From assembly GCA_037444725.1 (NCBI GenBank), contig JBBILW010000012.1:1-19792 (forward strand): a DNA stretch of 19,792 bases, given 5' to 3'. The first letter of the stretch is position 1, and each line of letters begins with the position of its first letter. A program made the translations under genes and the position numbers. Positions 1 to 7,612 of this stretch are shown one piece after another. Below the pieces are notes generated by a model. The model made no database searches and was not told the origin of the DNA. It saw only the letters and a program-made list of their open reading frames with translations. Source of the DNA: CAIKKG01 sp037444725. GTDB taxonomy: Bacteria; Patescibacteriota; Minisyncoccia; UBA6257; GWB1-50-10.

Positions 1-43
1 TGCTTAAACCCCTGGCACAACACTCCTCGGTATCACCCGGCTT

Positions 44-1375
44 TTGGTAGATAAAGAATATCGCAGGGAAATCGTGGGAAATGTGAAGGACCCCGTTGTG
101 CGGGCATTTTGGATAAATGAGTACGAGGAATGGAAGGAGCAGTTCAGAAACGAGGCAATCGCGCCTATTCAGAACAAGGTGGGCCAATTCCTTTCAACGC
201 CGCTCGTACGCAACATCGTGGGACAATCAAAGAGTACCATCGATATCGGGGAAATTATGAATTCGGGAAAGATTTTCCTGGTGAACGTTTCAAAGGGACG
301 CATCGGCGAGGATAATTCCGCGTTGCTTGGCGCCATGCTCATTACGAAAATCCAGCTCGCCGCCATGGAGCGTGTGCGTATTCCCGAAGAAGAGCGTGTG
401 GATTTTTATCTCTATGTCGACGAGTTCCAGAACTTTGCGACGGATTCATTTGCGAACATCCTCTCCGAGGCTCGCAAATATTATCTCAATCTCATTCTTG
501 CTCACCAATACATTGGCCAGCTCGTGACCGATGCGTCGACCAAAGTACGCGATGCCGTATTCGGCAACGTGGGTACTATGGTGACGTTCCGCGTAGGCGC
601 GGCGGATGCGGGATTTTTGGAAAAAGAATTCGAGCCCGAATTCGGTGTGCAGGACATGGTGAATCTCCCGAACTATCACATCTATCTGAAACTTTTGGTC
701 GGCGGCGTGCGCAGCAGGCCGTTTTCAGCGACGACGTTGCCGCCGCTTGCACTGAAGACTACCGGCGACATCGTGGAGCGCGTGATTCAGAATTCGCGGA
801 AGAAGTATGCGCGGCCGCGTTGGGTTGTGGAGAATGAAATTACCGAGTGGAGCGGCACAAATGATGAAGCCAAGAATGCGGTTGATTGCATGAATTGCGG
901 CAAGCACGTGAAGCTTCCGTTCACGCCGACGCCGGGAAGGCCCGTGTACTGCCCCGAATGTTACGCGAAAGTGAAATCTGGTGAGATTGAGCCCGTGCGC
1001 GTGTCAGCGCAGCCCGCGGCCGAGTCTTCACGCAAGACTCCGAGAGGAGCTGACGAACTCGCGAGACACGCCGTTGTACAAGAGACGGGTGGCAGTGCCG
1101 GTGAGACGCCGCGTGCGCCTGAAAAGAGCTATTCGTTCTTCGAGAAGAAGCAATCGCAAGGGCCTTCGCGCCCCGCACGTAAGCAGTCCGTGCTCCATGA
1201 ACGTCCATCCACGCAACGAGCCGCACCCCCAGTTTCCGAAGAGAGGCCCGCGGTGAGTCTGAGAGATCTTTCGGCGGCGCCCGCAAAAGAAGAAAAGCCG
1301 AGAACGCGGGCTACTCAAGATATAAGCGAGCTTCGCAAGTCGCTTGATGAGGCGCTCGGCAAACTGAAGAAATGA
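44..1375 (+). CDS. VirD4/TraG-like type IV secretion/conjugation ATPase, 5'-partial
   Basis: This is the C-terminal part of a P-loop ATPase of the VirD4/TraG/DUF87 kind, which moves DNA or protein at the inner membrane. A Walker B-like strand ending in YLYVDEFQNF lies near residues 122-131 and is followed by a helicase-like SEARKYYLNLILAHQ stretch. The Walker A motif is missing, so the N-terminal half is absent. Residues 282-306 carry CMNC and CPEC separated by exactly 17 residues, the CxxC-x17-CxxC pattern found in CPR proteins and probably zinc binding. Residues 320-425 are a disordered, charged, proline-rich tail, ending in a short helix. The listed start is a TTG. The frame stays open and family-like back to base 8 (TPGTTLLGITRLL), where it meets an in-frame TAA at 5-7, so the real gene begins outside the window or is disrupted there. 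The family call is firm; the exact system is not known. Confidence 0.8.
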   Translation: MVDKEYRREIVGNVKDPVVRAFWINEYEEWKEQFRNEAIAPIQNKVGQFLSTPLVRNIVGQSKSTIDIGEIMNSGKIFLVNVSKGRIGEDNSALLGAMLITKIQLAAMERVRIPEEERVDFYLYVDEFQNFATDSFANILSEARKYYLNLILAHQYIGQLVTDASTKVRDAVFGNVGTMVTFRVGAADAGFLEKEFEPEFGVQDMVNLPNYHIYLKLLVGGVRSRPFSATTLPPLALKTTGDIVERVIQNSRKKYARPRWVVENEITEWSGTNDEAKNAVDCMNCGKHVKLPFTPTPGRPVYCPECYAKVKSGEIEPVRVSAQPAAESSRKTPRGADELARHAVVQETGGSAGETPRAPEKSYSFFEKKQSQGPSRPARKQSVLHERPSTQRAAPPVSEERPAVSLRDLSAAPAKEEKPRTRATQDISELRKSLDEALGKLKK

Positions 1376-1390
1376 GCTTCGTGAGGAGGC

Positions 1391-1436
1391 GGAGCTTGCT
1401 CCTGGTTCGCTCGAACAAAATGAATAGGATTCATTT
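1391..1436. repeat. Three tandem short palindromes
   Basis: Three small inverted repeats lie back to back after the ATPase gene: GGAGC-TT-GCTCC (1391-1402), GTTCG-CT-CGAAC (1405-1416) and AAATGAAT-AGG-ATTCATTT (1418-1436). The first two share a 5+2+5 geometry. Their function is unknown. They sit between the stop codon and the terminator, so they may stabilise the mRNA 3' end or be remnants of a dispersed repeat. Confidence 0.5.
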
Positions 1437-1456
1437 CGCTTCTCGCTGCCAACAGT

Positions 1457-1490
1457 AAAAAAACCGCCCCTGACTGGGGGCGGTTTTTTT
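1457..1490. terminator. Bidirectional intrinsic terminator
   Basis: The arms AAAAAAACCGCCCC and GGGGCGGTTTTTTT pair perfectly (14 bp) around a 6-nt loop, and both strands carry a T-run. It lies between the convergent ATPase gene and efp and can stop both. Confidence 0.92.
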
Positions 1491-1492
1491 AT

Positions 1493-2074
1493 TTAGCTCT
1501 TGTCGACGCGTTCTACGTATTCTCCAGTAGTCGTGTTTACTTTGATGACGTCGCCTTCGTTAATGAAGAGGGGAACGTTCACGTTCGCGCCCGATTCGAG
1601 AAGTACTGATTTCGTGCCGCCCTGTGCCGTGTTGCCCTTGATGGCAGGAGGGGCCTCGACAACTTTAAGGTCCATCTTCACGGGGAGTTCAATGTTTACG
1701 AACTTATCACCGTATTTGTATGACTTTACCTCCGTATTTGGCTTTAGGAATTTTGCCGCCTCGCCGAGATGTTCTGTGGTAAGCGAAAAGCGGTTTTTCG
1801 GGTTTCCTTTCTCGTTAAACCAGTACTGGCCCTTGCTTTCGAAGATGAATACTACCGGAAGCATGTCGATTTCCGCCTCGCGGAAGTCCTCGTTCTGGTG
1901 TGCGGCATATTCGAGCACCTTACCCGTCAAAAGATTCTTAATTTTCAACTGAGCGACCGGCTTTCTCTGCTGCATACGAATAAAGGCGTATTCCTTTACT
2001 TCATACGGATCCGGGTCGTCGTTCTTGGTGAATATGGTACCTATCTTCAATTCGTTATATGCGAGTTGCGCCAT
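1493..2074 (-). CDS. efp: Translation elongation factor P
   Basis: EF-P binds between the P and E sites of the ribosome and relieves stalling at polyproline. The 193-residue length is normal for the family. Domain I has the conserved KIKNLLTGKV stretch (residues 44-53), and domain III ends with the signature VPLFINEGDVIKV and TGEYVERV. The tip loop that usually reads PGKG, with a modified Lys34 or Arg32, reads MQQRKPV here (residues 34-40). An ungapped alignment puts Gln36 at the Lys34 position, with Arg37 and Lys38 next. No modification gene (epmA/epmB, earP, ymfI) is seen in the window. The gene is convergent with the ATPase gene and divergent from mnmA. It has no Shine-Dalgarno, and its -10 box lies 9 nt before the ATG. 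Confidence 0.95.
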   Translation of the reverse strand: MAQLAYNELKIGTIFTKNDDPDPYEVKEYAFIRMQQRKPVAQLKIKNLLTGKVLEYAAHQNEDFREAEIDMLPVVFIFESKGQYWFNEKGNPKNRFSLTTEHLGEAAKFLKPNTEVKSYKYGDKFVNIELPVKMDLKVVEAPPAIKGNTAQGGTKSVLLESGANVNVPLFINEGDVIKVNTTTGEYVERVDKS

Positions 2075-2083
2075 AGTTTTTAT

Positions 2084-2113
2084 AGTATATACGGATTATT
2101 TGATAAAAGGCAA
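2084..2113 (-). promoter_or_regulatory. efp promoter, near-leaderless
   Basis: On the minus strand a TTGCCT -35 (2108-2113) and a TATACT -10 (2084-2089) are separated by 18 nt. Only 9 nt separate the -10 from the efp ATG, giving a predicted 5' leader of about 3 nt. Confidence 0.6.
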
Positions 2114-2116
2114 CCG

Positions 2117-3277
2117 ATGCAATATGATTTCCCTACATCTATGTCAAGGAGCAGTAAGACAAAACAATTGAATGTATTTGTGGGTATGTCGGGTGGAGTA
2201 GATAGCTCTGTCGCGGCATTGTTATTGAAACAAGCGGGATATAACGTTACGGGCGTGTTTATCAAATGCTATAACGTGGACGGCTGCGCGGAACGTGACG
2301 CGGAAGATGCCCGAAGAGTGGCAGGGCAGATTGGCATACCTTTTTACGTGTTTGATTTTGAAAAGGAATACAAGAAAGGCGTGGTGGACTACATGATTGA
2401 AGGGTATCGCGCGGGACTTACGCCGAACCCCGATGTCATGTGCAACCGCGAGATAAAGTTCGGTTTGTTTTTGAAGCGTGCACGGGAGCTCGGTGCGGAT
2501 TATGTGGCGACGGGGCACTACGTGAGACTCACTCACAACAAACAACAAACAACTAATAACAACAGTAAAGGCGAGCAGGGGTACATGCTACGGATTGCCC
2601 GCGACACGAATAAGGATCAATCATATTTCTTGTGGACGCTCACGCAGAACGAGTTGAAACACTGTTTGTTTCCTCTTGGAAACCTCACGAAGCCGCAGGT
2701 GCGCGTGCTCGCAAAAAAGGCGGGCCTTGTGACTGCTGAAAAGAAGGATTCGCAGGGAATCTGCTTTTTGGGAATGGTTGATGTTAAAGATTTCTTGAAG
2801 CAGTTCATCAAGGCAAAAAAGGGGAATGTTCTTTCTGTCGACGGCGAGGTAATCGGCGAACACGACGGAGCGGCATTTTATACGATTGGCCAGCGCCATG
2901 GATTCAGAATGACTTCCGCAATTTCTCGCGGTGGACATGACACGCTTCCGCATTATGTTGTCGCGAAAGACGTGAAACACAATACGATTACCGTAGCCGA
3001 GGGCAGCGAGAATCCTTCACTTTTCAGAAAAAATATTATGCTTAGCGGCGTAAACTTTGTTGTGCCTTTGAAGAGCAGAGAAGAGGTATTGGCGCGCGTG
3101 CGGTATCGGCAGCCTTTGTCGCCCGCGATTCTCAAAAAAACCGGCAGCAAATCGCATCCCACGTACGAACTTACGTTTAAAAAGCCCCAGAAGTATGTCG
3201 CTGAGGGGCAGTCGGCAGTGCTCTATAAAAAAGGCGGGGGGCTGGTCGGAGGGGGTATTATCGTGTATAATGGATAA
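2117..3277 (+). CDS. mnmA: tRNA-specific 2-thiouridylase MnmA
   Basis: MnmA thiolates U34 of the tRNAs for Lys, Glu and Gln, using ATP to activate the uridine and a persulfide as sulfur donor. The PP-loop GMSGGVDSS is near the N-terminus. The first catalytic cysteine is in NPDVMCNREIKFG and the second in KDSQGICFLG, and GHYVRL is also conserved. A Gln/Asn-rich stretch (NKQQTTNNNSKG) interrupts the region after GHYVRL and is probably a surface loop. The ATG at 2117 has a weak AAAGG six bases upstream. The ATG at 2141 (MSRSSKTK) gives a family-typical N-terminus and is equally possible. The open frame upstream of 2117 only shadows efp and is not used. The gene heads the plus-strand cluster that runs to ndk. 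Confidence 0.94.
   Translation: MQYDFPTSMSRSSKTKQLNVFVGMSGGVDSSVAALLLKQAGYNVTGVFIKCYNVDGCAERDAEDARRVAGQIGIPFYVFDFEKEYKKGVVDYMIEGYRAGLTPNPDVMCNREIKFGLFLKRARELGADYVATGHYVRLTHNKQQTTNNNSKGEQGYMLRIARDTNKDQSYFLWTLTQNELKHCLFPLGNLTKPQVRVLAKKAGLVTAEKKDSQGICFLGMVDVKDFLKQFIKAKKGNVLSVDGEVIGEHDGAAFYTIGQRHGFRMTSAISRGGHDTLPHYVVAKDVKHNTITVAEGSENPSLFRKNIMLSGVNFVVPLKSREEVLARVRYRQPLSPAILKKTGSKSHPTYELTFKKPQKYVAEGQSAVLYKKGGGLVGGGIIVYNG
3266..3271 (+). promoter_or_regulatory. -10 box inside the end of mnmA
   Basis: A perfect TATAAT overlaps the last codons of mnmA, and its end is 9 nt before the ATG of the next gene. No good -35 is visible. The spacing matches the near-leaderless promoters elsewhere in the window. 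Confidence 0.4.
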
Positions 3278-3280
3278 GTC

Positions 3281-3841
3281 ATGAAAAAGGCATTCGGAAT
3301 CATTGCTGTAATAGCGTTGTTTTTCGCAGTTTTACCCTTTGTTCGTGCTGAATCTACCGCGCCTTCACCGAAGGCCGCAACATCTACCGAACCCACGAAG
3401 TGGGAGGTTTTGGGTTTGATGCAAAAAGGCGGCTTGCTTGCCGACAAGGTGTACGAGGAGTCTTTTTCCGAGAATGAAATCAACGAATTTATCGCGCACC
3501 AGCTCGATATCTACGGAAAGAAATGGTTTATCGACAATGCGGCAGTTACGTTAAATGACGGCAATATGGATATCATGCTCCACGTGTTGCGTCCGTTTCC
3601 TGGGAATCTTGAAATTAACAGTTCGATTGAAATAGAAGAAGGCGTTGCGAAACCCGTCATCAATTCAGCGTGGTACGGGTATTTCCCGGCGCCCGCGTCG
3701 TTTGTAGAACGCATCGGCAATTTCATTATGAAAAAGAAGTCCGCATCCGAATGGTTTGATATCGGCAATGCGCACTGGGAGTCGGTAACTATCAAAGAAA
3801 ATTCTCTTTCGTTCGCAGTACGCGGTGCGGGAGAGCAATAA
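3281..3841 (+). CDS. Exported protein of unknown function
   Basis: This 186-residue protein begins with a clear signal peptide: basic MKK, a hydrophobic core to about residue 20, and a likely cleavage site after VRA (residue 23). A short Ala/Pro/Thr linker and a single domain follow. The domain has the order SFSENEINEFIAHQL, then alternating strands (AAVTLNDGNMDIMLHVLRP), then a PAPASFVERIGNFIM segment. That order is loosely like YpmS/DUF2140-type extracytoplasmic domains, but the resemblance is weak and I assign no function. It starts 3 bp after mnmA and ends 11 bp before the ComEC channel gene, so it is probably co-transcribed with them. The protein would act outside the membrane, or be anchored to it if the signal is not cleaved. 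Confidence 0.8.
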   Translation: MKKAFGIIAVIALFFAVLPFVRAESTAPSPKAATSTEPTKWEVLGLMQKGGLLADKVYEESFSENEINEFIAHQLDIYGKKWFIDNAAVTLNDGNMDIMLHVLRPFPGNLEINSSIEIEEGVAKPVINSAWYGYFPAPASFVERIGNFIMKKKSASEWFDIGNAHWESVTIKENSLSFAVRGAGEQ

Positions 3842-3852
3842 GCGAGAGTCTT

Positions 3853-5292
3853 ATGCTGCCGTATGAAATCTTTTTCTACGGCGGTGTATTTTTTCTGACG
3901 GGCGTACTTGCGGCGAGCGGCGGTATTGCGCCGTTTTTTGTTACCACGGGCACGCTTGTTGCCGCCCTTTTTTTGCTTTTGTATCGGTTGCAGGGCGGAG
4001 AGGTTCGTTACGCGTGGCTTTCGGGGCTTATCTTGTTCGTTATCGCGGGTTCGTTTTACTTCAGACTTGATGATGCCGCGTTTCGTGTGGTGCATGTGCC
4101 GTTTGGGGCGAAGCGGGCATTTGTTGGTACGGTCGCGAGCGATCCTGTTATTAATAATGGCGCGCAGCAGTTTACACTTTCTATCCGTGAGCCGTTTATT
4201 GCCAACGTGCTCGTTACCGCGCGCCTGTATCCGCGTTTTGCATACGGCGATGAGGTGCAAGGCACGGGAACAATCATGAGAGCGGATGATGCGGGTTACG
4301 CGCATTATCTCGAAAAAGAGCGCATACGCGGAACAATGAAGTACCCCGTACTCGAGGCGACGGGAGAGGCGCGCGGTTCAGCGGTAATGGGCGCGCTCTA
4401 CGCGGTGAAGCACGCAATTATGAACGCATACGCGGCAGTTCTGCCGCCCGAGGAGGCGACATTTCTTGGAGGCCTCACGATCGGCGCGCGCGGAAGTTTT
4501 TCTGCTGCGTTGAAAGACGCGATGCAGAAGAGCGGGACAACGCACCTCGTGGCGCTCTCGGGATACAATATCACCATTCTTGTTGCGGTCGCGCTCGGCA
4601 TTTTTCTTCTTCTGTTCCCTCGAAGAATTTCTTTTTTGCTTACCACGCTCGTCATTATCGCCTTTGTGGTGATGACCGGCGCCGAAGCGTCGGTTGTGCG
4701 CGCGGGTATCGTCGGCTTCCTGGTCCTTCTCGCGCGCGACATGGGACGCGCTCATGATTTTCGCAATGTCATATTATGCGCCGCACTATTTATGGTATTC
4801 GTAAATCCGAAAGTGCTTGCGTTTGATGCGGGGTTTCAGCTCTCTTTTCTTGCGCTCCTCGGTATTGTGTATCTCCGCCCTGCGCTTATGGTGCTTTTAC
4901 GTATGAAGGAAGACGATGCGGGCTTCCTTTCTTGGAAAGACAATATGCTCACCACGATGGCTGCACAGCTTGCGACGTTGCCGATTCTCATTGCCAATTT
5001 CGGCATCGTGTCTCCCGTCTCCATATTCTCAAATATCGCCATACTTGAACTCGTGCCTGCGACGATGGCGCTCGGCTTCGTTACCGCCGCGGCATCCTTT
5101 GTTTCCCGGTATCTTGCGCAATTTTTAGGACTTCTCGCATCAATGTTCTTGAAAGTCGAGCTCGGCCTTATCTATGCATTCGCGCGCGTGAGTTTCCCCG
5201 TGCATATAAAAATCGGCATTGCGCTCTTCGTTTTCTATTATGTGATTCTCGGCGCGCTTGTCCTGCACTATAATAAACGTGATGTCAGATAA
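3853..5292 (+). CDS. comEC: ComEC/Rec2 channel subunit (N-terminal and competence domains)
   Basis: ComEC forms the inner-membrane channel that takes up single-stranded DNA during transformation. This 479-residue product has hydrophobic helices at the N-terminus. A soluble OB-like region follows (about residues 75-165, with GTVASDPVINNGAQQF and YGDEVQGTGTI). Then comes the polytopic competence domain with the hallmark KSGTTHLVALSGYNITILV. It ends soon after the last membrane helices, without the metallo-hydrolase domain that full-length ComEC carries. That domain is encoded by the next gene, which starts inside the last codons of this one. The ATG is preceded by GCGAGAG but no convincing Shine-Dalgarno. 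The partner and membrane location are known for the family; uptake in this organism is inferred. Confidence 0.92.
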   Translation: MLPYEIFFYGGVFFLTGVLAASGGIAPFFVTTGTLVAALFLLLYRLQGGEVRYAWLSGLILFVIAGSFYFRLDDAAFRVVHVPFGAKRAFVGTVASDPVINNGAQQFTLSIREPFIANVLVTARLYPRFAYGDEVQGTGTIMRADDAGYAHYLEKERIRGTMKYPVLEATGEARGSAVMGALYAVKHAIMNAYAAVLPPEEATFLGGLTIGARGSFSAALKDAMQKSGTTHLVALSGYNITILVAVALGIFLLLFPRRISFLLTTLVIIAFVVMTGAEASVVRAGIVGFLVLLARDMGRAHDFRNVILCAALFMVFVNPKVLAFDAGFQLSFLALLGIVYLRPALMVLLRMKEDDAGFLSWKDNMLTTMAAQLATLPILIANFGIVSPVSIFSNIAILELVPATMALGFVTAAASFVSRYLAQFLGLLASMFLKVELGLIYAFARVSFPVHIKIGIALFVFYYVILGALVLHYNKRDVR

Positions 5293-6163
5293 GTTATTTG
5301 ATTGGCTTGGATTTCATCTTGCAAAACTTGTGCCGATTGTGACGGCACTCGTTATGTTGGACGTACTGCTTTGGTGGTGGGTGATTGCGGGTGTGCAGTC
5401 CGCGCATGCGCTCTCGCTCAATTTTTTGAACGTGGGGCAGGGAGACGCGGAACTTATAACTTTTCCAGGAGGACGGACGATGCTTATCGACGGCGGTCCC
5501 GCGAACGGCAATATTTTGAGTGCACTCTCGGCGCATCTGTCGCCGACTGAACGTTCTATCGATGTGGTGGCGCTCACGCACGCGCAAGCGGACCATCTTT
5601 CGGGACTTATTGAAGTGGTGAATCACTACAAAGTAGGAGCGTTTGTCTGGACAGGGAGGCCGGGGAGCGGCGCGACGTACCAGACTCTTATTAAGCAATT
5701 GAAAGCCAATCATGTGCCGATGATTACCCTACGGAAGGGCGACGTGATTCGTGGCGGAGCAGGCATCGCGGAAGTTCTCTCGCCAGATTCGCGGCTAGCG
5801 CAGTCGAATGATTTGAACGATACGTCGCTTGTCATGAAGATAAGCTTTGCGAGCACTACCGCGCTCTTTACCGGAGACGTAGCGAAGAATGCCGAACGAA
5901 AATTAGTGCAGGAATTTCCTACGCACGTCGATATTTTGAAGGTGCCCCACCACGGCTCGCGCACCGCGCTTATCGATGAGTTCGTACACGTCTTGACCCC
6001 CGTGCTTTCCGTTATCGAGGTTGGCAAGAACTCATATGGGCATCCTGCTTCCGAGGCATTGGCGAGTCTTGCGGGCGTGGGGTCGCGAGTATTCAGAACG
6101 GACAAGGACGGAACGGTCACTATGCGCATTACGGAAGACGGCTTGGTCCATGTGGCGCGCTAA
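5282..6163 (+). CDS. ComEC C-terminal metallo-beta-lactamase-fold hydrolase, separate gene
   Basis: This protein corresponds to the C-terminal hydrolase domain of ComEC, proposed to degrade the non-transported DNA strand. One membrane helix (about residues 14-38) places the domain outside the cell. FLNVGQGDAELI, LIDGGP (69-73) and the metal-binding LTHAQADH (98-105) follow. The latter is an HxxxDH variant with Gln102 in the middle position. NDTSLV, FTGDV, VPHHGS (221-226) and YGHP (252-255) complete the ComEC-type set. The ATG at 5282 overlaps the channel gene by 11 bp (ATGTCAGATAA), which suggests translational coupling. The frame stays open to 5258, but that would lengthen the overlap without benefit. 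The two products probably reassemble into one machine; an independent hydrolase is less likely. Confidence 0.9.
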   Translation: MSDKLFDWLGFHLAKLVPIVTALVMLDVLLWWWVIAGVQSAHALSLNFLNVGQGDAELITFPGGRTMLIDGGPANGNILSALSAHLSPTERSIDVVALTHAQADHLSGLIEVVNHYKVGAFVWTGRPGSGATYQTLIKQLKANHVPMITLRKGDVIRGGAGIAEVLSPDSRLAQSNDLNDTSLVMKISFASTTALFTGDVAKNAERKLVQEFPTHVDILKVPHHGSRTALIDEFVHVLTPVLSVIEVGKNSYGHPASEALASLAGVGSRVFRTDKDGTVTMRITEDGLVHVAR

Positions 6164-6173
6164 CGTATTCAAG

Positions 6174-6202
6174 TTGAGCTTCATGCATTCGCGTGGTATT
6201 AT
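6174..6202 (+). promoter_or_regulatory. aspS promoter, near-leaderless
   Basis: TTGAGC (6174-6179), a 17-nt spacer and TATTAT (6197-6202) with an extended TGG are present. The -10 ends 9 nt before the aspS ATG, so the leader would be about 3 nt. Confidence 0.65.
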
Positions 6203-6211
6203 TTTTTTGCT

Positions 6212-7609
6212 ATGAGAACACTCACACGCGACATCGGGGCTCATGAAGGGAAGGAAATAACGCTGAGGGGATGGGTAGATACCCGCCGCGACCACGGCAA
6301 GCTTATTTTCATCGATTTCCGCGATTGGACCGGTCTTGCACAGGTAGTGTTTATGCCGAAAAACAAGGAGCTCCACGAGAAGGCAAGCAGGCTCCGCTCC
6401 GAGTGGGTTATCGAACTTAAGGGATTAGTACAGCGCCGCCCCGCTGGCCTCGAGAATCCCAAGATGGCAAGCGGTTCGCACGAAATAATGGCGACCGGAC
6501 TTGAGGTATATTCCGAAGCGAATACGCCTCCTTTTGATGTAACTTCGAACGGTCTCGACATCGGAGAAGAGGTGCGTATGAAGTACCGCTATCTCGATTT
6601 GCGCCGCCCGCGCATGCAGAAGAATCTGCGCAATCGCGCAAAGGTGTTCCAGAAGATTCGCAATTATCTCGCCGATGAGAATTTCATCGAAATCGAGACT
6701 CCTATTCTTTCAAAATCGACACCGGAAGGCGCTCGCGATTTCCTTGTTCCTTCCCGCGTACACGAGGGAAAGTTTTATGCGCTGCCCCAGTCTCCTCAGC
6801 AGTACAAGCAGCTTCTTATGGTGGCGGGTATGGACCGTTATTACCAGTTTGCACGCTGCTTGCGTGATGAGGATTCCCGCGGTGACCGTCAGCCGGAATT
6901 CACACAGCTTGATATGGAGATGAGTTTTGTAAACCGCGAAGATGTGATGGCGGTCAACGAAGCACTCCTCATCAAAGTGGTAACCGAAATGTATCCGGAG
7001 AAAAAAATCCAGGAGATTCCGTTCCCGCGCATTACCTATAAAGATGCGATGGAGAAGTACGGCTCGGACAGGCCCGACATGCGCAAGGATAAAAACGATC
7101 CGAACTTGCTCGCATTCTGCTGGGTCATCGACTTCCCGTTCTTCGAAAAAACAGAAGAGGGCGGATGGACCTTTACGCACAATCCGTTTTCCGCGCCGAA
7201 GCCCGAGCACATGGAAGATTTGCTCGCGAAGCGAAACATCGGCGACATTCTTACGACGCAGTACGACATCGCGCTGAACGGCTTTGAAGTCGGCGGCGGC
7301 AGCATCCGCAATCATCGTTCCGCAGGATTGAAGGCGGTGTTCAATATTATGGGATTCGAGGACGAGCGCATTATGCGCAACTTCGGCCACATGCTTGAGG
7401 CGTTCGATTACGGCGCACCCTCTCATGGCGGCATCGCGTGGGGCATCGATCGTTTCATGATGCTTATGGAGGGAGAGGCGAACATCCGCGAAGTGATGGC
7501 ATTTCCGAAGACGGGCGACGGCAGCGATCTTATGATGGAGGGTCCTTCGGAAGTTTCACCGGAACAATTGCGTGAATTGCATATCAAAGTCGTAGAAAAG
7601 AAAAAATAA
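6212..7609 (+). CDS. aspS: Aspartyl-tRNA synthetase, bacterial type without GAD insertion
   Basis: The enzyme charges tRNA-Asp with aspartate in the cytoplasm. Residues 1-105 form the OB-fold anticodon-binding domain. The class II core follows: YRYLDLRRPRMQ (125-136), LPQSPQQYKQLLMV (191-204), motif 2 LRDEDSRGDRQPEFTQLD (217-234) and motif 3 GGIAWGIDRF (406-415). These are bacterial-type signatures, but the protein has 465 residues where the bacterial form usually has about 590. The missing part is the GAD insertion: YGSDRPDMR (283-291) is joined to LLAFCWVIDFP (299-309) by a linker of about seven residues. His28 sits where the anticodon domain of non-discriminating AspRS has His (E. coli has Leu), hinting that tRNA-Asn may also be charged. 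The gene lies 48 bp after the ComEC hydrolase and 3 bp before ndk. Confidence 0.96.
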   Translation: MRTLTRDIGAHEGKEITLRGWVDTRRDHGKLIFIDFRDWTGLAQVVFMPKNKELHEKASRLRSEWVIELKGLVQRRPAGLENPKMASGSHEIMATGLEVYSEANTPPFDVTSNGLDIGEEVRMKYRYLDLRRPRMQKNLRNRAKVFQKIRNYLADENFIEIETPILSKSTPEGARDFLVPSRVHEGKFYALPQSPQQYKQLLMVAGMDRYYQFARCLRDEDSRGDRQPEFTQLDMEMSFVNREDVMAVNEALLIKVVTEMYPEKKIQEIPFPRITYKDAMEKYGSDRPDMRKDKNDPNLLAFCWVIDFPFFEKTEEGGWTFTHNPFSAPKPEHMEDLLAKRNIGDILTTQYDIALNGFEVGGGSIRNHRSAGLKAVFNIMGFEDERIMRNFGHMLEAFDYGAPSHGGIAWGIDRFMMLMEGEANIREVMAFPKTGDGSDLMMEGPSEVSPEQLRELHIKVVEKKK

Positions 7610-7612
7610 AAC

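Noticed and set aside
1769..2116. Extension of the mnmA frame upstream of 2117
   Set aside because: It is antisense to efp, which has clear family motifs; MnmA homologues begin just before the GMSGGVDSS loop.
3511..4305. Minus-strand 264-codon open frame
   Set aside because: It is antisense to the exported-protein gene and the start of the ComEC channel gene, both of which are well supported; the translation is basic and low in family-like motifs.
6710..7426. Minus-strand 238-codon open frame
   Set aside because: It is a shadow of aspS in the opposite strand, lying over its class II catalytic core.
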